Origin: an uncultured Micromonospora sp.
GTDB lineage: Bacteria; Actinomycetota; Actinomycetes; Mycobacteriales; Micromonosporaceae
Length of the DNA: 46,864 nt
NCBI GenBank assembly: GCA_937951935.1
Contig: CALGAM010000180.1
Coordinates: 1 to 46,864 of the forward strand
Reading direction: 5' to 3'
In this document: one piece after another, positions 1-8,636 of the stretch
Position numbering within the stretch: position 1 is the first letter of the stretch
Layout of the letters: each line of letters begins with the position of its first letter
Program-made: the position numbers and the translations under genes
The notes under the pieces: model-generated
Seen by the model: only the letters and a program-made list of their open reading frames with translations
What the model was told of the DNA's origin: nothing
Database searches by the model: none

Positions 1-2118
1 CTGACCCCGGACGACCTCGGTGAGGTGGTCGCCGGCACGCCGGCCGAGATGGACGAGGCGGTGCTGGAGGCGGTGGGACTGCCGTACGAGCAGTTCACCA
101 GCTGCGTGCTGTTGCCGCAGGGGCAGTTCGCCGACTTCCTGCACGCCAGACCGGCCGTCCGGCAACAGATCCTGGTCAACCTGCTCGGGCTCGGCGTCTA
201 CGAGGAGATCCAGAAACGGGCCACCGCCCGGGCCGGGCGGGCCGAGGCGGCGCTGGAGGCTGTCGACCGGATGCTCGACGGGCTCACCGGGATCGACGAC
301 GCGGCCCTGGCGGCGGCCCAGGAGCGGGTCGCCGCGATGACCGCACTGGCCGCCGAGGTCGACGCCGCCGTCCCGGAACTGCACCGGGCCAGGGCGGCCG
401 CGGCCGAGGCCGAGGCCGCCCTGGACGCCCTGGACGCCGAGCTCGCCGAGCTGACGGCGGTCCGGCCGCCGGCCGACCTGGACGCGGTCGCCACGACGCT
501 GGACCGGGCCCGCGCCGCCGCGGACGAGGCCGACGCGGCGGTGGCCCTCGCCGAGGAGCGTGAGGAGAAGCTGCGGGGGGAACTCGCCGGCGCCGGCGAC
601 CCGGCGGCGCTGCGGCTGCTCCAGCAGCAGCACGCGGAACGGGACCGGCTCGCCGGAGAGGCGAGCGCGCTGGCCGAGGCGGTGGCCGAGGCGGAACGCC
701 AGCACCGGGCCGCGGTGACGGCCGTGGAGGCGGCCCGGGCCGACGCCGAGCGGGCCGCCCAACAGCTGGAGGCGGCGCGGACGGCGTACCAGGAGGCGCA
801 GGCCGCCGACCGGGCCGCCGCCCTCCGCGCCCACCTGCACCCCGGCGCCACCTGCCCGGTCTGCGCGCAGCCGGTGACCGAGGTACCGGCGCTTCCCGCC
901 GGCTCGGCGGTTCCCGCCGCCGAGGCCGCCGGCAGGGCCGCGCGCGCCGCCGCCGACGCCGCGAACCGGGTGCTCACCGAACGGGAGCGGGCCGCGCGTG
1001 ACCTGGAACGCACCCTGGACACCGCGCGGGCCCGGCACGACCAGCTCACGGTACGCCTGGCCGAGCTGGACGCCGCGCTGGCCGACTCGCCCGGGCCGGC
1101 CGCCCTGCGACGGGAGCTCGAACGCGTCGCGGCGCTGCGCCGCGACCTGGAGGCGGCCGGCGACGCGGTCCGGACCGCCCGGGAGGCGGCCCGCCGGGCC
1201 CGCGCCGGGGTGGCGGCCGCCGAGGAGCGGCGCCGGGACCTCTGGCGGGCCTTCGACGGGGTGCGGGACGCGGTCGCCCGGTTCGGACCACCGGCCGTCG
1301 ACCGGGACGACGTCGCCGCCGCCTGGGCGGCACTGGTTGCCTGGGCGGGCCGGGCCGCCGACGAGCGCCGGGCGGGCCGGCCCGCCGCCGTCGCGGCGGT
1401 CGAGGCGGCGCACGCCGAGACCGCGGCGGTCGCGGCCCGGATCGGCGCACTCTTCACCGCCGCCGGGCTCGCCGCGCCGGCCGGCGACGACGACCCGGTC
1501 CGACTGGCGGCAGTCGCGCGGGAGCGGGCGGAGGCGGAGCACCGCCGGCTCGTCGAGCGCCGCGAGCAGGCTCGGGAGCTGACCGCGCAGCGCGCCGACC
1601 ACGAGCGCGCGGCGCGGGTGGCCCGGACACTCGCCGGGCACCTGCGGGCCAACAACTTCGAGCGGTGGCTGCTCGCCGAGGCGCTGGATCTGCTGGTCGA
1701 CGGCGCCTCGCGGATCCTGCGCGAACTCACCGGCGGGCAGTACGACCTCGGCCACGACAAGGGTGAGTTCTTCGTCGTCGACCACCACGACGCCGGCCTG
1801 CGCCGCAACGTCCGGACGCTGTCGGGCGGGGAGACCTTCCAGGCGTCGCTGGCCCTGGCCCTGGCGCTGTCGGAGCAGCTCGCCGGGATGTCGACCACCG
1901 CCGCCAGCCTGGAGTCGATCATGCTCGACGAGGGGTTCGGCAGCCTCGACGCCGCCACGCTCGACACCGTCGCCGCCACCCTGGAGAACCTGGCCGCCCG
2001 GGGCGACCGCATGGTCGGGGTGGTGACCCACGTCCCGGCCCTCGCCGAACGGATCCCGGTGCGGTTCGAGGTCCGCAAGGACGCCCGCGGCGCCCACATC
2101 GAGCGGGTCGGCCGGTGA
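1..2118 (+). CDS. sbcC: SbcC-type nuclease ATPase subunit, 3' part (5' end outside window)
   Basis: This is the C-terminal part of the SMC/Rad50-like ATPase of the SbcCD exonuclease, which processes DNA ends and hairpins in the cytoplasm. The frame is open from base 1, so the gene starts upstream and the Walker A region is missing from the window. What is visible: a long Ala/Arg/Glu-rich coiled coil, broken by a zinc hook CPVC (Cys codons at 853-855 and 862-864), a second coiled coil, then the ABC signature LSGGE (from 1819) and a Walker B segment (MLDEGFGSLD, from 1921). Signature plus Walker B plus CxxC hook is diagnostic for SbcC/Rad50. The stop overlaps the next start (GTGA, 2115-2118), so the two genes are translationally coupled. 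By family habit sbcD should lie just upstream. Confidence 0.95.
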   Translation: MTPDDLGEVVAGTPAEMDEAVLEAVGLPYEQFTSCVLLPQGQFADFLHARPAVRQQILVNLLGLGVYEEIQKRATARAGRAEAALEAVDRMLDGLTGIDDAALAAAQERVAAMTALAAEVDAAVPELHRARAAAAEAEAALDALDAELAELTAVRPPADLDAVATTLDRARAAADEADAAVALAEEREEKLRGELAGAGDPAALRLLQQQHAERDRLAGEASALAEAVAEAERQHRAAVTAVEAARADAERAAQQLEAARTAYQEAQAADRAAALRAHLHPGATCPVCAQPVTEVPALPAGSAVPAAEAAGRAARAAADAANRVLTERERAARDLERTLDTARARHDQLTVRLAELDAALADSPGPAALRRELERVAALRRDLEAAGDAVRTAREAARRARAGVAAAEERRRDLWRAFDGVRDAVARFGPPAVDRDDVAAAWAALVAWAGRAADERRAGRPAAVAAVEAAHAETAAVAARIGALFTAAGLAAPAGDDDPVRLAAVARERAEAEHRRLVERREQARELTAQRADHERAARVARTLAGHLRANNFERWLLAEALDLLVDGASRILRELTGGQYDLGHDKGEFFVVDHHDAGLRRNVRTLSGGETFQASLALALALSEQLAGMSTTAASLESIMLDEGFGSLDAATLDTVAATLENLAARGDRMVGVVTHVPALAERIPVRFEVRKDARGAHIERVGR

Positions 2119-3092
2119 ACACCGTTCCCGTCCCGCCGTCCGGGCGCCCCCGGGTCCACGTCGACGCCTGGGATCCGGCGTACGGGGCGTCGTTCGAGGC
2201 GGCACCGGGCCCGGCGGCGCCGAGCAGTGCCCAGGTCGACGCCGCGGTGGAGCTGCCGCCGGAGCGGTGGCGACCGCTGGACACGCCGGAGGGGGTCGAG
2301 CCGCCGCCCGTCGTCCTGCTGGTCGACGGGGTCCGCCGGATCGACGCCAGTCTCTGGATCGAGGAGCCGGACGGCACGTCGTACCCGGGGCTCGCCGCGT
2401 CGTACGCCGCCGGGGTGGTCCGGTGCGACCTGCGCCGGCGCACCGCGGAGCTGGTGCGGGCGGAGGTCGAACGCGGACTCTTCACCGCCAGCCCGTCGGC
2501 CGAGGACATCCGCGCCGGCCAGATCCGGTACGCCGTACACCGGGTGGACGGCACCGGCGAGCCGAGCAGGCTGCAGGCCGCGGTCCAGGGGCCGCTGACC
2601 GCGCTGGAGGTCAGGGTGTCCGGGGCGGCCCGCACCGACGGCGACCTGCTGGTGGTGGACGGCCCGCTGCACAACCGGCGGCAGCTGCCCCGGGCACTCG
2701 GCTACGTCAAGACCCAGCAGCGCCAGTACCTCGACGGCCGGCTGAACGCGGTGGTGACCGGGTTGGGCGTCCGGCAACGCACCCCGGTCTTCCGGCTCGG
2801 CACCGCCTGGGGCAACTACTCGTGGTACCTGCGGCTGCCCGGGCCGGGCCGGGGACCGTGGGCCGGGATCGTCCGGGTGGAGTGCTCGGCCGAGCTGGCC
2901 GAGCGGGAGGCGGTCACGCTCGCCGACCTGTCCCTGGTGACGCTGCCCCGGTTCGCCTCCATCGCGTACAAGGACCCCCGGGCACCGCAGAACCTGGTCC
3001 CGATCGCCGGGCTGGAGCGCCGGCTGCGGGCCCGGCTCGGCGACGGCCGGTTGCTGCACCGCGCGCTGACGCTGCACAGCCACCGGCGGTGA
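2115..3092 (+). CDS. NurA-like DNA repair nuclease
   Basis: A 325-aa protein resembling the NurA 5'-3' nuclease family. In archaea NurA works with the HerA translocase and the Mre11-Rad50 complex in resecting DNA ends. Two acidic motifs typical of the family are visible: VDG near residue 71 within a hydrophobic strand (VVLLVDGVRRID) and VVDGPL near residue 180, followed by GYVKTQQRQYL, which matches the conserved Lys-containing motif. The GTG start overlaps the sbcC stop by four bases, which fixes the start and places the protein in the same DNA-end-processing unit. No HerA gene is in the window. Family assignment rests on motifs and context; without an alignment it could be a distant relative rather than a true NurA. 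Confidence 0.75.
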   Translation: MNTVPVPPSGRPRVHVDAWDPAYGASFEAAPGPAAPSSAQVDAAVELPPERWRPLDTPEGVEPPPVVLLVDGVRRIDASLWIEEPDGTSYPGLAASYAAGVVRCDLRRRTAELVRAEVERGLFTASPSAEDIRAGQIRYAVHRVDGTGEPSRLQAAVQGPLTALEVRVSGAARTDGDLLVVDGPLHNRRQLPRALGYVKTQQRQYLDGRLNAVVTGLGVRQRTPVFRLGTAWGNYSWYLRLPGPGRGPWAGIVRVECSAELAEREAVTLADLSLVTLPRFASIAYKDPRAPQNLVPIAGLERRLRARLGDGRLLHRALTLHSHRR

Positions 3093-3125
3093 GGCGCCCG
3101 CCGACCGGACCGGGCCCCGCGCGGT

Positions 3126-3151
3126 GCCGGCCGGAACCGCCCGGGGCCGGC
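3126..3151 (+). terminator. Possible hairpin terminator after nurA-like gene
   Basis: The 7-bp inverted repeat GCCGGCC / GGCCGGC is separated by 12 bases, 34 bases after the stop codon. It has no T-tract. Weak evidence only. Confidence 0.3.
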
Positions 3152-3183
3152 GGTCACGAACCCGCCGAGAAGGTGCCTTTCCG

Positions 3184-3189
3184 TACACT
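3184..3189 (+). promoter_or_regulatory. -10 box TACACT for a leaderless mRNA
   Basis: TACACT matches TANNNT and lies exactly 6 bases before the ATG at 3196, the spacing expected if transcription starts at the start codon. No clear -35 box is visible. Confidence 0.55.
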
Positions 3190-3195
3190 GTGCCG

Positions 3196-4044
3196 ATGGG
3201 GCGGAGGCGGCGTACGGGTGTGGTCGCGGCGCGGGTCGACAGCGGTCTGGCCGAGCTGTCGCCCGACCCGGACCGGCCGCACTCCTACACCCTGCTGGTC
3301 GACGGGGCGCCGCAGTCGCACGTCGACCTCACCGACCCGACCCACCTGGAGTTCGAGTACGTCCGCCGGATGGCGATCGTCCTCGACCTCGCGGCGCCGG
3401 CCGGGAAGCCGCTGCGGGTGCTGCACCTGGGCGGCGGCGCGTTGACCCTGCCCCGGTACGTCGCGGCGACCCGGCCCGGCTCGACGCAGCGGGTGGTCGA
3501 GGTCGACGCGGCCCTGGTCGAGCTGGTCCGCCGGGAGCTGCCCTGGCCGGCCGACCCCCGGCTGCGGGTGCGGGTGGGCGACGCCCGCCAGGTCCTGGCC
3601 ACCTGCCACGACGCCGCGTACGACCTGATCGTGGCGGACGTCTTCGCCGGCGCCCGCACGCCCGCGCACCTGACCTCGGTGGAGTTCGCCGCGGAGGCGG
3701 CCCGGGTGCTCCGGCCGGACGGCCGCTACCTGGTGAACATCGCCGACGGCCCACCGCTGCGTCATGCCCGGGCCCAGGTCGCCACGGTGCGGTCCGTGCT
3801 GCCGGAGGGCTGCCTCATCGCCGACTCGGCGGTACTGCGTGGCCGCCGGTACGGCAACCTGGTGTTGGTCGCCGGCCGGACCGCACCGCCGGTCGCGGAA
3901 CTGACCCGGCGTGCCGCGGGGGACTGGTTTCCGGGCCGGGTGTTGTACGGCGCCGAACTCGACCGTTTCGTGGGCGGGGCACGGGTGGTCGACGACGCCA
4001 CGGCCCGGCCGTCGGCTCCGCCGCCCGGGCTGGTGCGACGCTGA
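3196..4044 (+). CDS. Spermidine synthase-like methyltransferase-fold protein
   Basis: A 282-aa Rossmann-fold protein of the spermidine-synthase-like group. Visible elements are the cofactor loop LHLGGGALTLPRY, the acidic strand end VVEVDAALVEL, VRVGDARQVL and YDLIVADVF. The true aminopropyltransferase signature (an Asp-Ser-x-Asp-Pro type strand after YD) is replaced by ADVFAG, so polyamine synthesis is doubtful. Many actinobacterial relatives are annotated as spermidine synthase without proof. ATG 3196 is preferred over an in-frame upstream codon at 3124 because a TACACT -10 box sits 6 bases in front of it, which would place the longer start upstream of the transcript. It appears monocistronic. 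Confidence 0.75.
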   Translation: MGRRRRTGVVAARVDSGLAELSPDPDRPHSYTLLVDGAPQSHVDLTDPTHLEFEYVRRMAIVLDLAAPAGKPLRVLHLGGGALTLPRYVAATRPGSTQRVVEVDAALVELVRRELPWPADPRLRVRVGDARQVLATCHDAAYDLIVADVFAGARTPAHLTSVEFAAEAARVLRPDGRYLVNIADGPPLRHARAQVATVRSVLPEGCLIADSAVLRGRRYGNLVLVAGRTAPPVAELTRRAAGDWFPGRVLYGAELDRFVGGARVVDDATARPSAPPPGLVRR

Positions 4045-4395
4045 TCCGGCCGCTCGTCGTGTCGGCCGGGGCGCGGCGGTTCCGCCCCGCGCGGGCGGGC
4101 CTCCCCCGAGTGCGGTCACGCCCGCGTCGCGGGCCCTCTCCGAATCCTTCCGGTCCGCCGTTGATCCGTCCCGGGTCGGATTCCGTACCGCTGGGTGGTA
4201 CGTCCGCCCGCCGGCCGGCGACGGTCGCTGGTGGACGCGGTCGACATGGAGGGTGTGGGCGTGATGCAGGTGGTAGCCGGAGGGTGGCACAGCGACCGGG
4301 TCCTGCCGGGACGGATGTGCGCCACCGCGCCACGCCGGTCGGTCCGGCACCGGAAGGGTCTCGACGCGCGGACCGTGGACCGGAATGATGAACCG
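4045..4395. other. Intergenic region before sigma factor gene
   Basis: A 351-base stretch without a convincing gene. An in-frame ATG at 4264 could extend the sigma factor by 44 residues, but the extra sequence is Arg/Trp-rich and not sigma-like. AATGAT (4384-4389) lies 6 bases before the chosen GTG and may be the -10 box of a leaderless transcript. A short dyad (GTACC...GGTAC) lies near 4186-4202. Nothing else is recognised. Confidence 0.4.
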
Positions 4396-4956
4396 GTGAC
4401 GTCGCGACCGGCTGCCGGCCGCCACCACGCGGTACCCGCCGAGACCCGGCACTCCGACGAGCTCATCCGGCTGCTGTACGAGCAGCACGCCAAGCCCCTG
4501 CTGATGTTCGTGCTCCGGCTGACCGGTGGGGACCGCCAACGTGCCGAGGACGTGGTGCAGGAGACCCTGCTGCGCGCCTGGCGTAACGCGGACCGGCTCG
4601 GCAGCGGCGACCACGCGTCCCTGCGCCCCTGGCTGGTCACCGTCGCCCGCCGGATCGTCATCGACGACCACCGCAGCGAGCAGGCCCGACCGACCGAGAC
4701 CTACGACCGCGACCTGGACGGGTTCTCCGAATCGGACGCCACCGAACGGATACTGCGGACGATGACGGTGACGGACGCGCTGCGGACGTTGAGCCGGGCA
4801 CACCGGGAGGTGCTGGTGGCAACGTACTTCCAGGGGCGTACGGTGCCGGAGGCCGCGGCCGAGCTGGGACTGCCGCTGGGCACCGCCAAGTCCCGGGTCT
4901 ACTACGCGCTCCGCGCGCTGCGTGCCGCCCTTCAGGAGCGGGGGGTGACCGAGTGA
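4396..4956 (+). CDS. ECF-family RNA polymerase sigma factor
   Basis: A 186-aa group-4 (ECF) sigma factor. Region 2 is visible as LLYEQHAKPLLMFVLRLTGG with AEDVVQETLLRAWRN and PWLVTVARRIVID, which bind core polymerase and the -10 element. Region 4 is TLSRAHREVLVATYFQGRT followed by the helix-turn-helix AAAELGLPLGTAKSRVYYALRAL for the -35 element. Regions 1 and 3 are absent, as expected for this group. GTG 4396 is chosen because the sequence before it is not sigma-like and a -10-like AATGAT lies 6 bases upstream. The stop overlaps the anti-sigma start (GTGA, 4953-4956), so the two proteins are made together. The inducing signal cannot be read from the sequence. Confidence 0.92.
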   Translation: MTSRPAAGRHHAVPAETRHSDELIRLLYEQHAKPLLMFVLRLTGGDRQRAEDVVQETLLRAWRNADRLGSGDHASLRPWLVTVARRIVIDDHRSEQARPTETYDRDLDGFSESDATERILRTMTVTDALRTLSRAHREVLVATYFQGRTVPEAAAELGLPLGTAKSRVYYALRALRAALQERGVTE

Positions 4957-5723
4957 CCGGGGAGGCGCACCGGGACGTCGCGTCGTACGCGCTCGGCGTG
5001 CTGGACGAGCGGGACACCGCCCGCTTCGAGGAACACCTGGCGGCCTGCCCGTCCTGCGCCGCCGAACTGGAGTCGTTCCTGCCGGTGGTGGCCGCGCTGT
5101 CCGACGTGGACGGAAGCGACCTCGCCTGGGTCGAGCGGTCCGACGCGGAGGGCGGTCTTCTCGACCGGGTGCTGGCCGCGGTCGGCGAGGACCGACGCCG
5201 CGCCCGCAACCGCCGGCTCTACACGCTCGCGGCCGGGGTCGTGCTGTTGGCGATGCTGACCGGGCTGGGGTTCGCCGTCGGCACCCGGATGGGCGACCCC
5301 GGGCCGACCACGCGACCACCGGGCGTCAGCGCCGCCTCGCCCGACCCCTGGGGCGGTGGCCAGCCGGGGCCGGGTGGCAGCCCGGCGCCCGAGGGGGAAC
5401 GGTTCCGCGTCGACGACGCGGCCTCCGGGATCCACGCCGAGTTCCTGGTGGAGGCGCGACCGTTCGGCACCCGGATCTCCGCGGTGCTGGGCAACCTCAC
5501 CGGGCCGCGGGTGTGCCGCCTGGTGATCGTGCCCGAGTCGGGGCCGGCCGAGGCGGTCTCAAGCTGGTCGGTGCCGCCCGCCGGGTACGGCACCCCCGCC
5601 CAGCCGCAGCCGCTGACACTCCAGGCCGCCACCGCCGTCCCCCGCGACAGCATCCGGCAGGTGCAGGTGCAGCAGATCGGCGACGACGGCGCCGCCACGC
5701 CGCTGCTGACCGTGTCGATCTGA
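4953..5723 (+). CDS. Membrane zinc-finger anti-sigma factor
   Basis: A 256-aa anti-sigma factor that should hold the overlapping ECF sigma factor inactive at the membrane. The N-terminal anti-sigma domain carries the zinc-binding HxxxCxxC motif (His28, Cys32, Cys35 in FEEHLAACPSC). An Arg-rich stretch (residues 81-88) precedes one transmembrane helix at about 90-110. The remaining ~145 residues should be outside the cell and resemble an RskA-type C-terminal domain, preceded by a Pro/Gly-rich linker. Release of sigma could be by redox change at the zinc site or by regulated proteolysis; the sequence does not decide between them. The GTG start is fixed by the 4-base overlap. Confidence 0.88.
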   Translation: MTGEAHRDVASYALGVLDERDTARFEEHLAACPSCAAELESFLPVVAALSDVDGSDLAWVERSDAEGGLLDRVLAAVGEDRRRARNRRLYTLAAGVVLLAMLTGLGFAVGTRMGDPGPTTRPPGVSAASPDPWGGGQPGPGGSPAPEGERFRVDDAASGIHAEFLVEARPFGTRISAVLGNLTGPRVCRLVIVPESGPAEAVSSWSVPPAGYGTPAQPQPLTLQAATAVPRDSIRQVQVQQIGDDGAATPLLTVSI

Positions 5724-6078
5724 TCCGGCGGCCCACCGGGACACCCCGGACCGGAACGCGACGTCGCCGGTACGCCGTACCCCACGTACCTCGACGGAAC
5801 GGAACGTGTCGCGGTAATCACGAATCGGCTGACCGTCCTCACCGAATGGGTCTGACCACGCCTGTCTGCTCACGCTCTCCGACAAATCGGCGTGGCGTTC
5901 TCATCCTAATCCACAAACGGTCGCCGGAACAGCGTTCGCGCGCGAATTGCGCGCGGTACGCCTGACCGGTGGCGTGGCGACGCCGGCGCTCGTCGTCGGC
6001 CCCGCCGCGGGAACACCCCACACCGACGCCGGGCGCCCACCGGGGCGGGCGGCAGGCGCACGCCCGGCTCCCGGCGCC

Positions 6079-6111
6079 GGGTCGAAAATAAAATCCCCTT
6101 TAAGTCGACCC
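6079..6111. repeat. Inverted repeat GGGTCGA-N19-TCGACCC in AT-rich island
   Basis: Perfect 7-bp arms at 6079-6085 and 6105-6111 flank a 19-base AT-rich spacer. It lies 30 bases upstream of the -35 box at 6141, a position suited to a regulator-binding site. No regulator is identified. Confidence 0.5.
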
Positions 6112-6140
6112 TAAATAATTCCTATCTCGACTACGGCGGT

Positions 6141-6170
6141 TTGACTCCCCAGCAACGCGATCCGTAGGTT
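6141..6170 (+). promoter_or_regulatory. Sigma-70-type promoter TTGACT-18-TAGGTT
   Basis: TTGACT (6141-6146) and TAGGTT (6165-6170) are separated by 18 bases, the best -35/-10 pair seen in the window. Transcription would start near 6177 and reach the secreted-protein gene at 6478. Confidence 0.6.
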
Positions 6171-6477
6171 TTTCGCAGCGTTGTCCGTCGATTCCGGAAA
6201 GGCGGGAGGATGGCGCCGGGGTCAGGTCGTCGGATGACGACCGCGACCGTCACCGACGTCGCCGTCGGTCGGTCGACCGACCCGCCGGTCGCCCCGGGAC
6301 GGTGGTCCGGCCGGGTTCCCGACCCGTCGGTCGGCGCACCGACCCGCGCCGGCCCCCGATCGGCGGACGCCTCTCGTCTCGTCCCGGTCGGCGGTCCTTG
6401 CCGCCGTCGGCCCGCCCGCCAGGTCCGGCCGAACCGACCGCACGCCTCCGACCCTCCTCAGAAAGAGGTGGCACCCC

Positions 6478-7485
6478 GTGAAGGACAGCCCCGTCCGTTC
6501 CTCGCGACGGCGCTCGAACCGTCCCCCGCGCAACAAGCGCCTGATCGCCGCGTTGGCCACGCTCGGCGTCTTCGGCTCGATCGTCGCCGTCACCCAGGTC
6601 TCCAGTGCCGGCACGTGGCGCCGCCCGGCGAAGGCCAGACCGTGCCCCACGGCGAGCACGCCCGCCACCGCGTCGCCGGTCACGAGCGCGGGTGGCGGAA
6701 CGGGTCCCGCCGCAGCCGCCCCGGACCCCGGCCCCACGCCGGCGGCGACCGCCACGGACCCCGGCACCGCGGCCCGCCCGGCCACCCGGTCCTATCACGA
6801 CCACGGGGCGATCCAGCACCCCGGCGACGGACAGCAGCCGGGCACGCTGAGCCAGCGGAGCCGGGGCGGCCTGCCCGGCAACGCCACCTGCACACCCGGC
6901 CCGGGTACGTCGTCACCGTCCACACCGGGCGATCCGGCCGCGCTCGAACCGCTCGGGGTGGACTGCTCCGGCAGCAGCCTGCCGCCCCACGACGGCTTCC
7001 AGAACGGCCAGCGCTGCGTCGGCACCGCGTTCGGCGAGGTGGGTGCCCCCGAGGACAACCCGTCGCTGCTGATCGTGTCCGCGCCGCGGACGGTACGCCG
7101 CAACCAGCAGTTCACGTTGCGGGTCAGTACCCGCAACCTGGTCCGCGACCGGTTCCTGCCGGCCGCGCAGGGCGGCTACTACCGGGAGAGTTCGTTCCTC
7201 AACGAACAGGGCATCGTCCGGGGCCACTTCCACACGGCCTGCCGGATGCTGACCGACAGCCGCAGCGCGCCCGACCCGGCGCCGGCCCCGGCCTTCTTCG
7301 TCGCGACCGAGGACGGCCGGGGTGGTGTCCGGCCGGACACGGTGACGGTGACCGTGCCGGGCCTCACCCAGCGGGGTGTGGCACAGTGCGCGGTCTGGGC
7401 CGGCGACGGCTCGCACCGGGTGCCGATGATGGCCCGCGCCAACCAGATACCGGCGTTCGACGTGGTCCGGATCATCGTCCGGTGA
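6478..7485 (+). CDS. Secreted or membrane-anchored protein of unknown function
   Basis: A 335-aa protein with a basic N-terminus (residues 1-21, many Arg/Lys), a hydrophobic segment at about 22-44 (signal peptide or anchor), a Ser/Thr/Pro/Ala-rich linker to about residue 150 and a globular C-terminal part with several Cys (CSGSS, RCVGTAF, HTACRML, AQCAVW) that could form disulfides. The repeated pattern of beta-strand-like segments (SLLIVSAPRTVRRNQQFTLRVSTRNL; DTVTVTVPGL) suggests an immunoglobulin-like or similar beta-sandwich. GTG 6478 is preceded by AAAGAGG at suitable distance. I do not recognise the family. The exported location is supported; a link with the sigma/anti-sigma pair upstream is only positional. 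Confidence 0.75.
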   Translation: MKDSPVRSSRRRSNRPPRNKRLIAALATLGVFGSIVAVTQVSSAGTWRRPAKARPCPTASTPATASPVTSAGGGTGPAAAAPDPGPTPAATATDPGTAARPATRSYHDHGAIQHPGDGQQPGTLSQRSRGGLPGNATCTPGPGTSSPSTPGDPAALEPLGVDCSGSSLPPHDGFQNGQRCVGTAFGEVGAPEDNPSLLIVSAPRTVRRNQQFTLRVSTRNLVRDRFLPAAQGGYYRESSFLNEQGIVRGHFHTACRMLTDSRSAPDPAPAPAFFVATEDGRGGVRPDTVTVTVPGLTQRGVAQCAVWAGDGSHRVPMMARANQIPAFDVVRIIVR

Positions 7486-7632
7486 CCCGGTCGGCCCGGC
7501 GGACCGGTCGGATCCGCCGGGCCGACCGGGTCGGTGTGCCGGGGGCGACGGCTCCGGAACGCGGTGGCGGCCTTCCGGTGCCGTCGGCATCCCCGCCGGC
7601 CCGCCGTGGTCACGACGTGGCAGAGTGGCCGG

Positions 7633-8553
7633 GTGACCGGAACGGAACCGACGGCGCGACGGGTGTTGCACCCACCGGCCGGCTACCACCTGGCCGGCTC
7701 GCTGCGTCTGCTGGCGATGGGTGTGCACGACCCGTGTGCCCGGTTCGTCGACGCGACCTTCTGGTGGGCGACCCGGACCCCGGTCGGGCCGGGGACGCTC
7801 GGGCTGCGCCGGGTCGGCGCGGACCTGGTCGCGGAGGGATACGGGCCGGGCGCCGAGTGGGTCGTCGAGCACGCCGACGCCGTGGCCGGGCTCCGCGACG
7901 ACGTCACCGGATTCGCGGAGCTCGCCGCCAGGCACCCGGTCGTGGCGCGACTGGCCCGCGTCCATCGTGGTCTCCGGCTGCCGGCGACCGGCCGGCTCTT
8001 CCCCCGGCTGCTCCGGGCGATCCTCGAGCAGAAGGTGAGCGGCAGGGAGGCGTACCGGGCGTACGCGGCGACCGTCCGGCACCTCGGCCAACCGGCACCC
8101 GGCCCGGTACGCGGGCTCTGGACCCCGCCCGCCCCCGAGGTGGTCGCCGCCGCGCCGTACTGGATCTTCCACCCGTTCGGGGTGGAGCAGCGGCGCGCCG
8201 AGACGCTGCGCCGGGCGGCTGCCGAGGCGGGCCGGCTGGAACGCTGTGGCGACGCGGCGGAGGCGACCCGCCGGATGACCGCGATCGCCGGGATCGGCCG
8301 GTGGACCGCGGCGGAGGTGGTCCGGACGGTCTTCGGCGACCCGGACGCGGTGAGTGTCGGCGACCACAACGTCCCCAACACCGTGGCCTGGGCGCTCGCC
8401 GGGGAGGTACGCGGCGACGACGCCCGGATGTTGGAACTGCTGGAGCCCTTCCGGGGGCACCGCGGTCGGGTGTGCGTGCTGTTGCAGGCCGGCGGCCTGT
8501 ACGCCCCCCGGTTCGGCCCCCGGATGCCGCTACGCTCCTTCGCCCGGTACTGA
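7633..8553 (+). CDS. DNA-3-methyladenine glycosylase II (AlkA-like)
   Basis: A 306-aa protein of the helix-hairpin-helix DNA glycosylase superfamily, AlkA branch, which removes alkylated bases in base excision repair. The hairpin motif is visible as IAGIGRWTAAEVVRTVFGDPDAV, followed by VGDHNVPNTVAWAL, whose Asp fits the catalytic aspartate of the family. LLRAILEQKVSGREAYRAY is the typical preceding helix (LxxxIxxQQVS-like). The C-terminus (FRGHRGRVCVLL) also fits. The N-terminal ~100 residues correspond to the AlkA beta domain. GTG 7633 lies 6 bases after CAGAGT, a weak -10 box, with no ribosome-binding site; an upstream start at 7534 would add a basic, unrelated-looking extension. Confidence 0.85.
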   Translation: MTGTEPTARRVLHPPAGYHLAGSLRLLAMGVHDPCARFVDATFWWATRTPVGPGTLGLRRVGADLVAEGYGPGAEWVVEHADAVAGLRDDVTGFAELAARHPVVARLARVHRGLRLPATGRLFPRLLRAILEQKVSGREAYRAYAATVRHLGQPAPGPVRGLWTPPAPEVVAAAPYWIFHPFGVEQRRAETLRRAAAEAGRLERCGDAAEATRRMTAIAGIGRWTAAEVVRTVFGDPDAVSVGDHNVPNTVAWALAGEVRGDDARMLELLEPFRGHRGRVCVLLQAGGLYAPRFGPRMPLRSFARY

Positions 8554-8636
8554 TCCGCCACGACCGCCGCCCGCGGCATCCGAGGGGTTCTCGCCGCCGC
8601 CTGTCGTGCCGCCGGCGGCTGCGCGACGATGGTGGC

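Larger units (their letters stand above)
5724..6477. other. Long gene-free region with AT-rich island and promoter
   Basis: About 750 bases without a credible gene. The part around 5800-5960 is less GC-rich and holds a short GC hairpin around AATT (near 5937-5956). The part 6083-6180 is strikingly AT-rich for this genome and contains an inverted repeat and a sigma-70-type promoter, listed separately. From 6177 on there would be a ~300-base leader before the GTG at 6478. A GGGAGG with ATG 6210 (one base apart) and ATG 6234 open a frame that merely runs on into other genes, so I do not call it. Confidence 0.6.

Noticed and set aside
198..3188. A 996-codon minus-strand frame opposite sbcC and nurA
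   Set aside because: It is an antisense shadow, rich in Arg/Ser/Ala without domains; the plus-strand genes have clear motifs.
5937..5956. CG-repeat around AATT as a possible regulatory palindrome
   Set aside because: The symmetry is imperfect at the centre and short CG repeats are common in such DNA.
6210..6477. Possible upstream ORF after GGGAGG at 6203-6208
   Set aside because: The spacing to ATG 6210 is one base, and the frame from 6210 or 6234 does not stop before the next gene, so it has no defined end.
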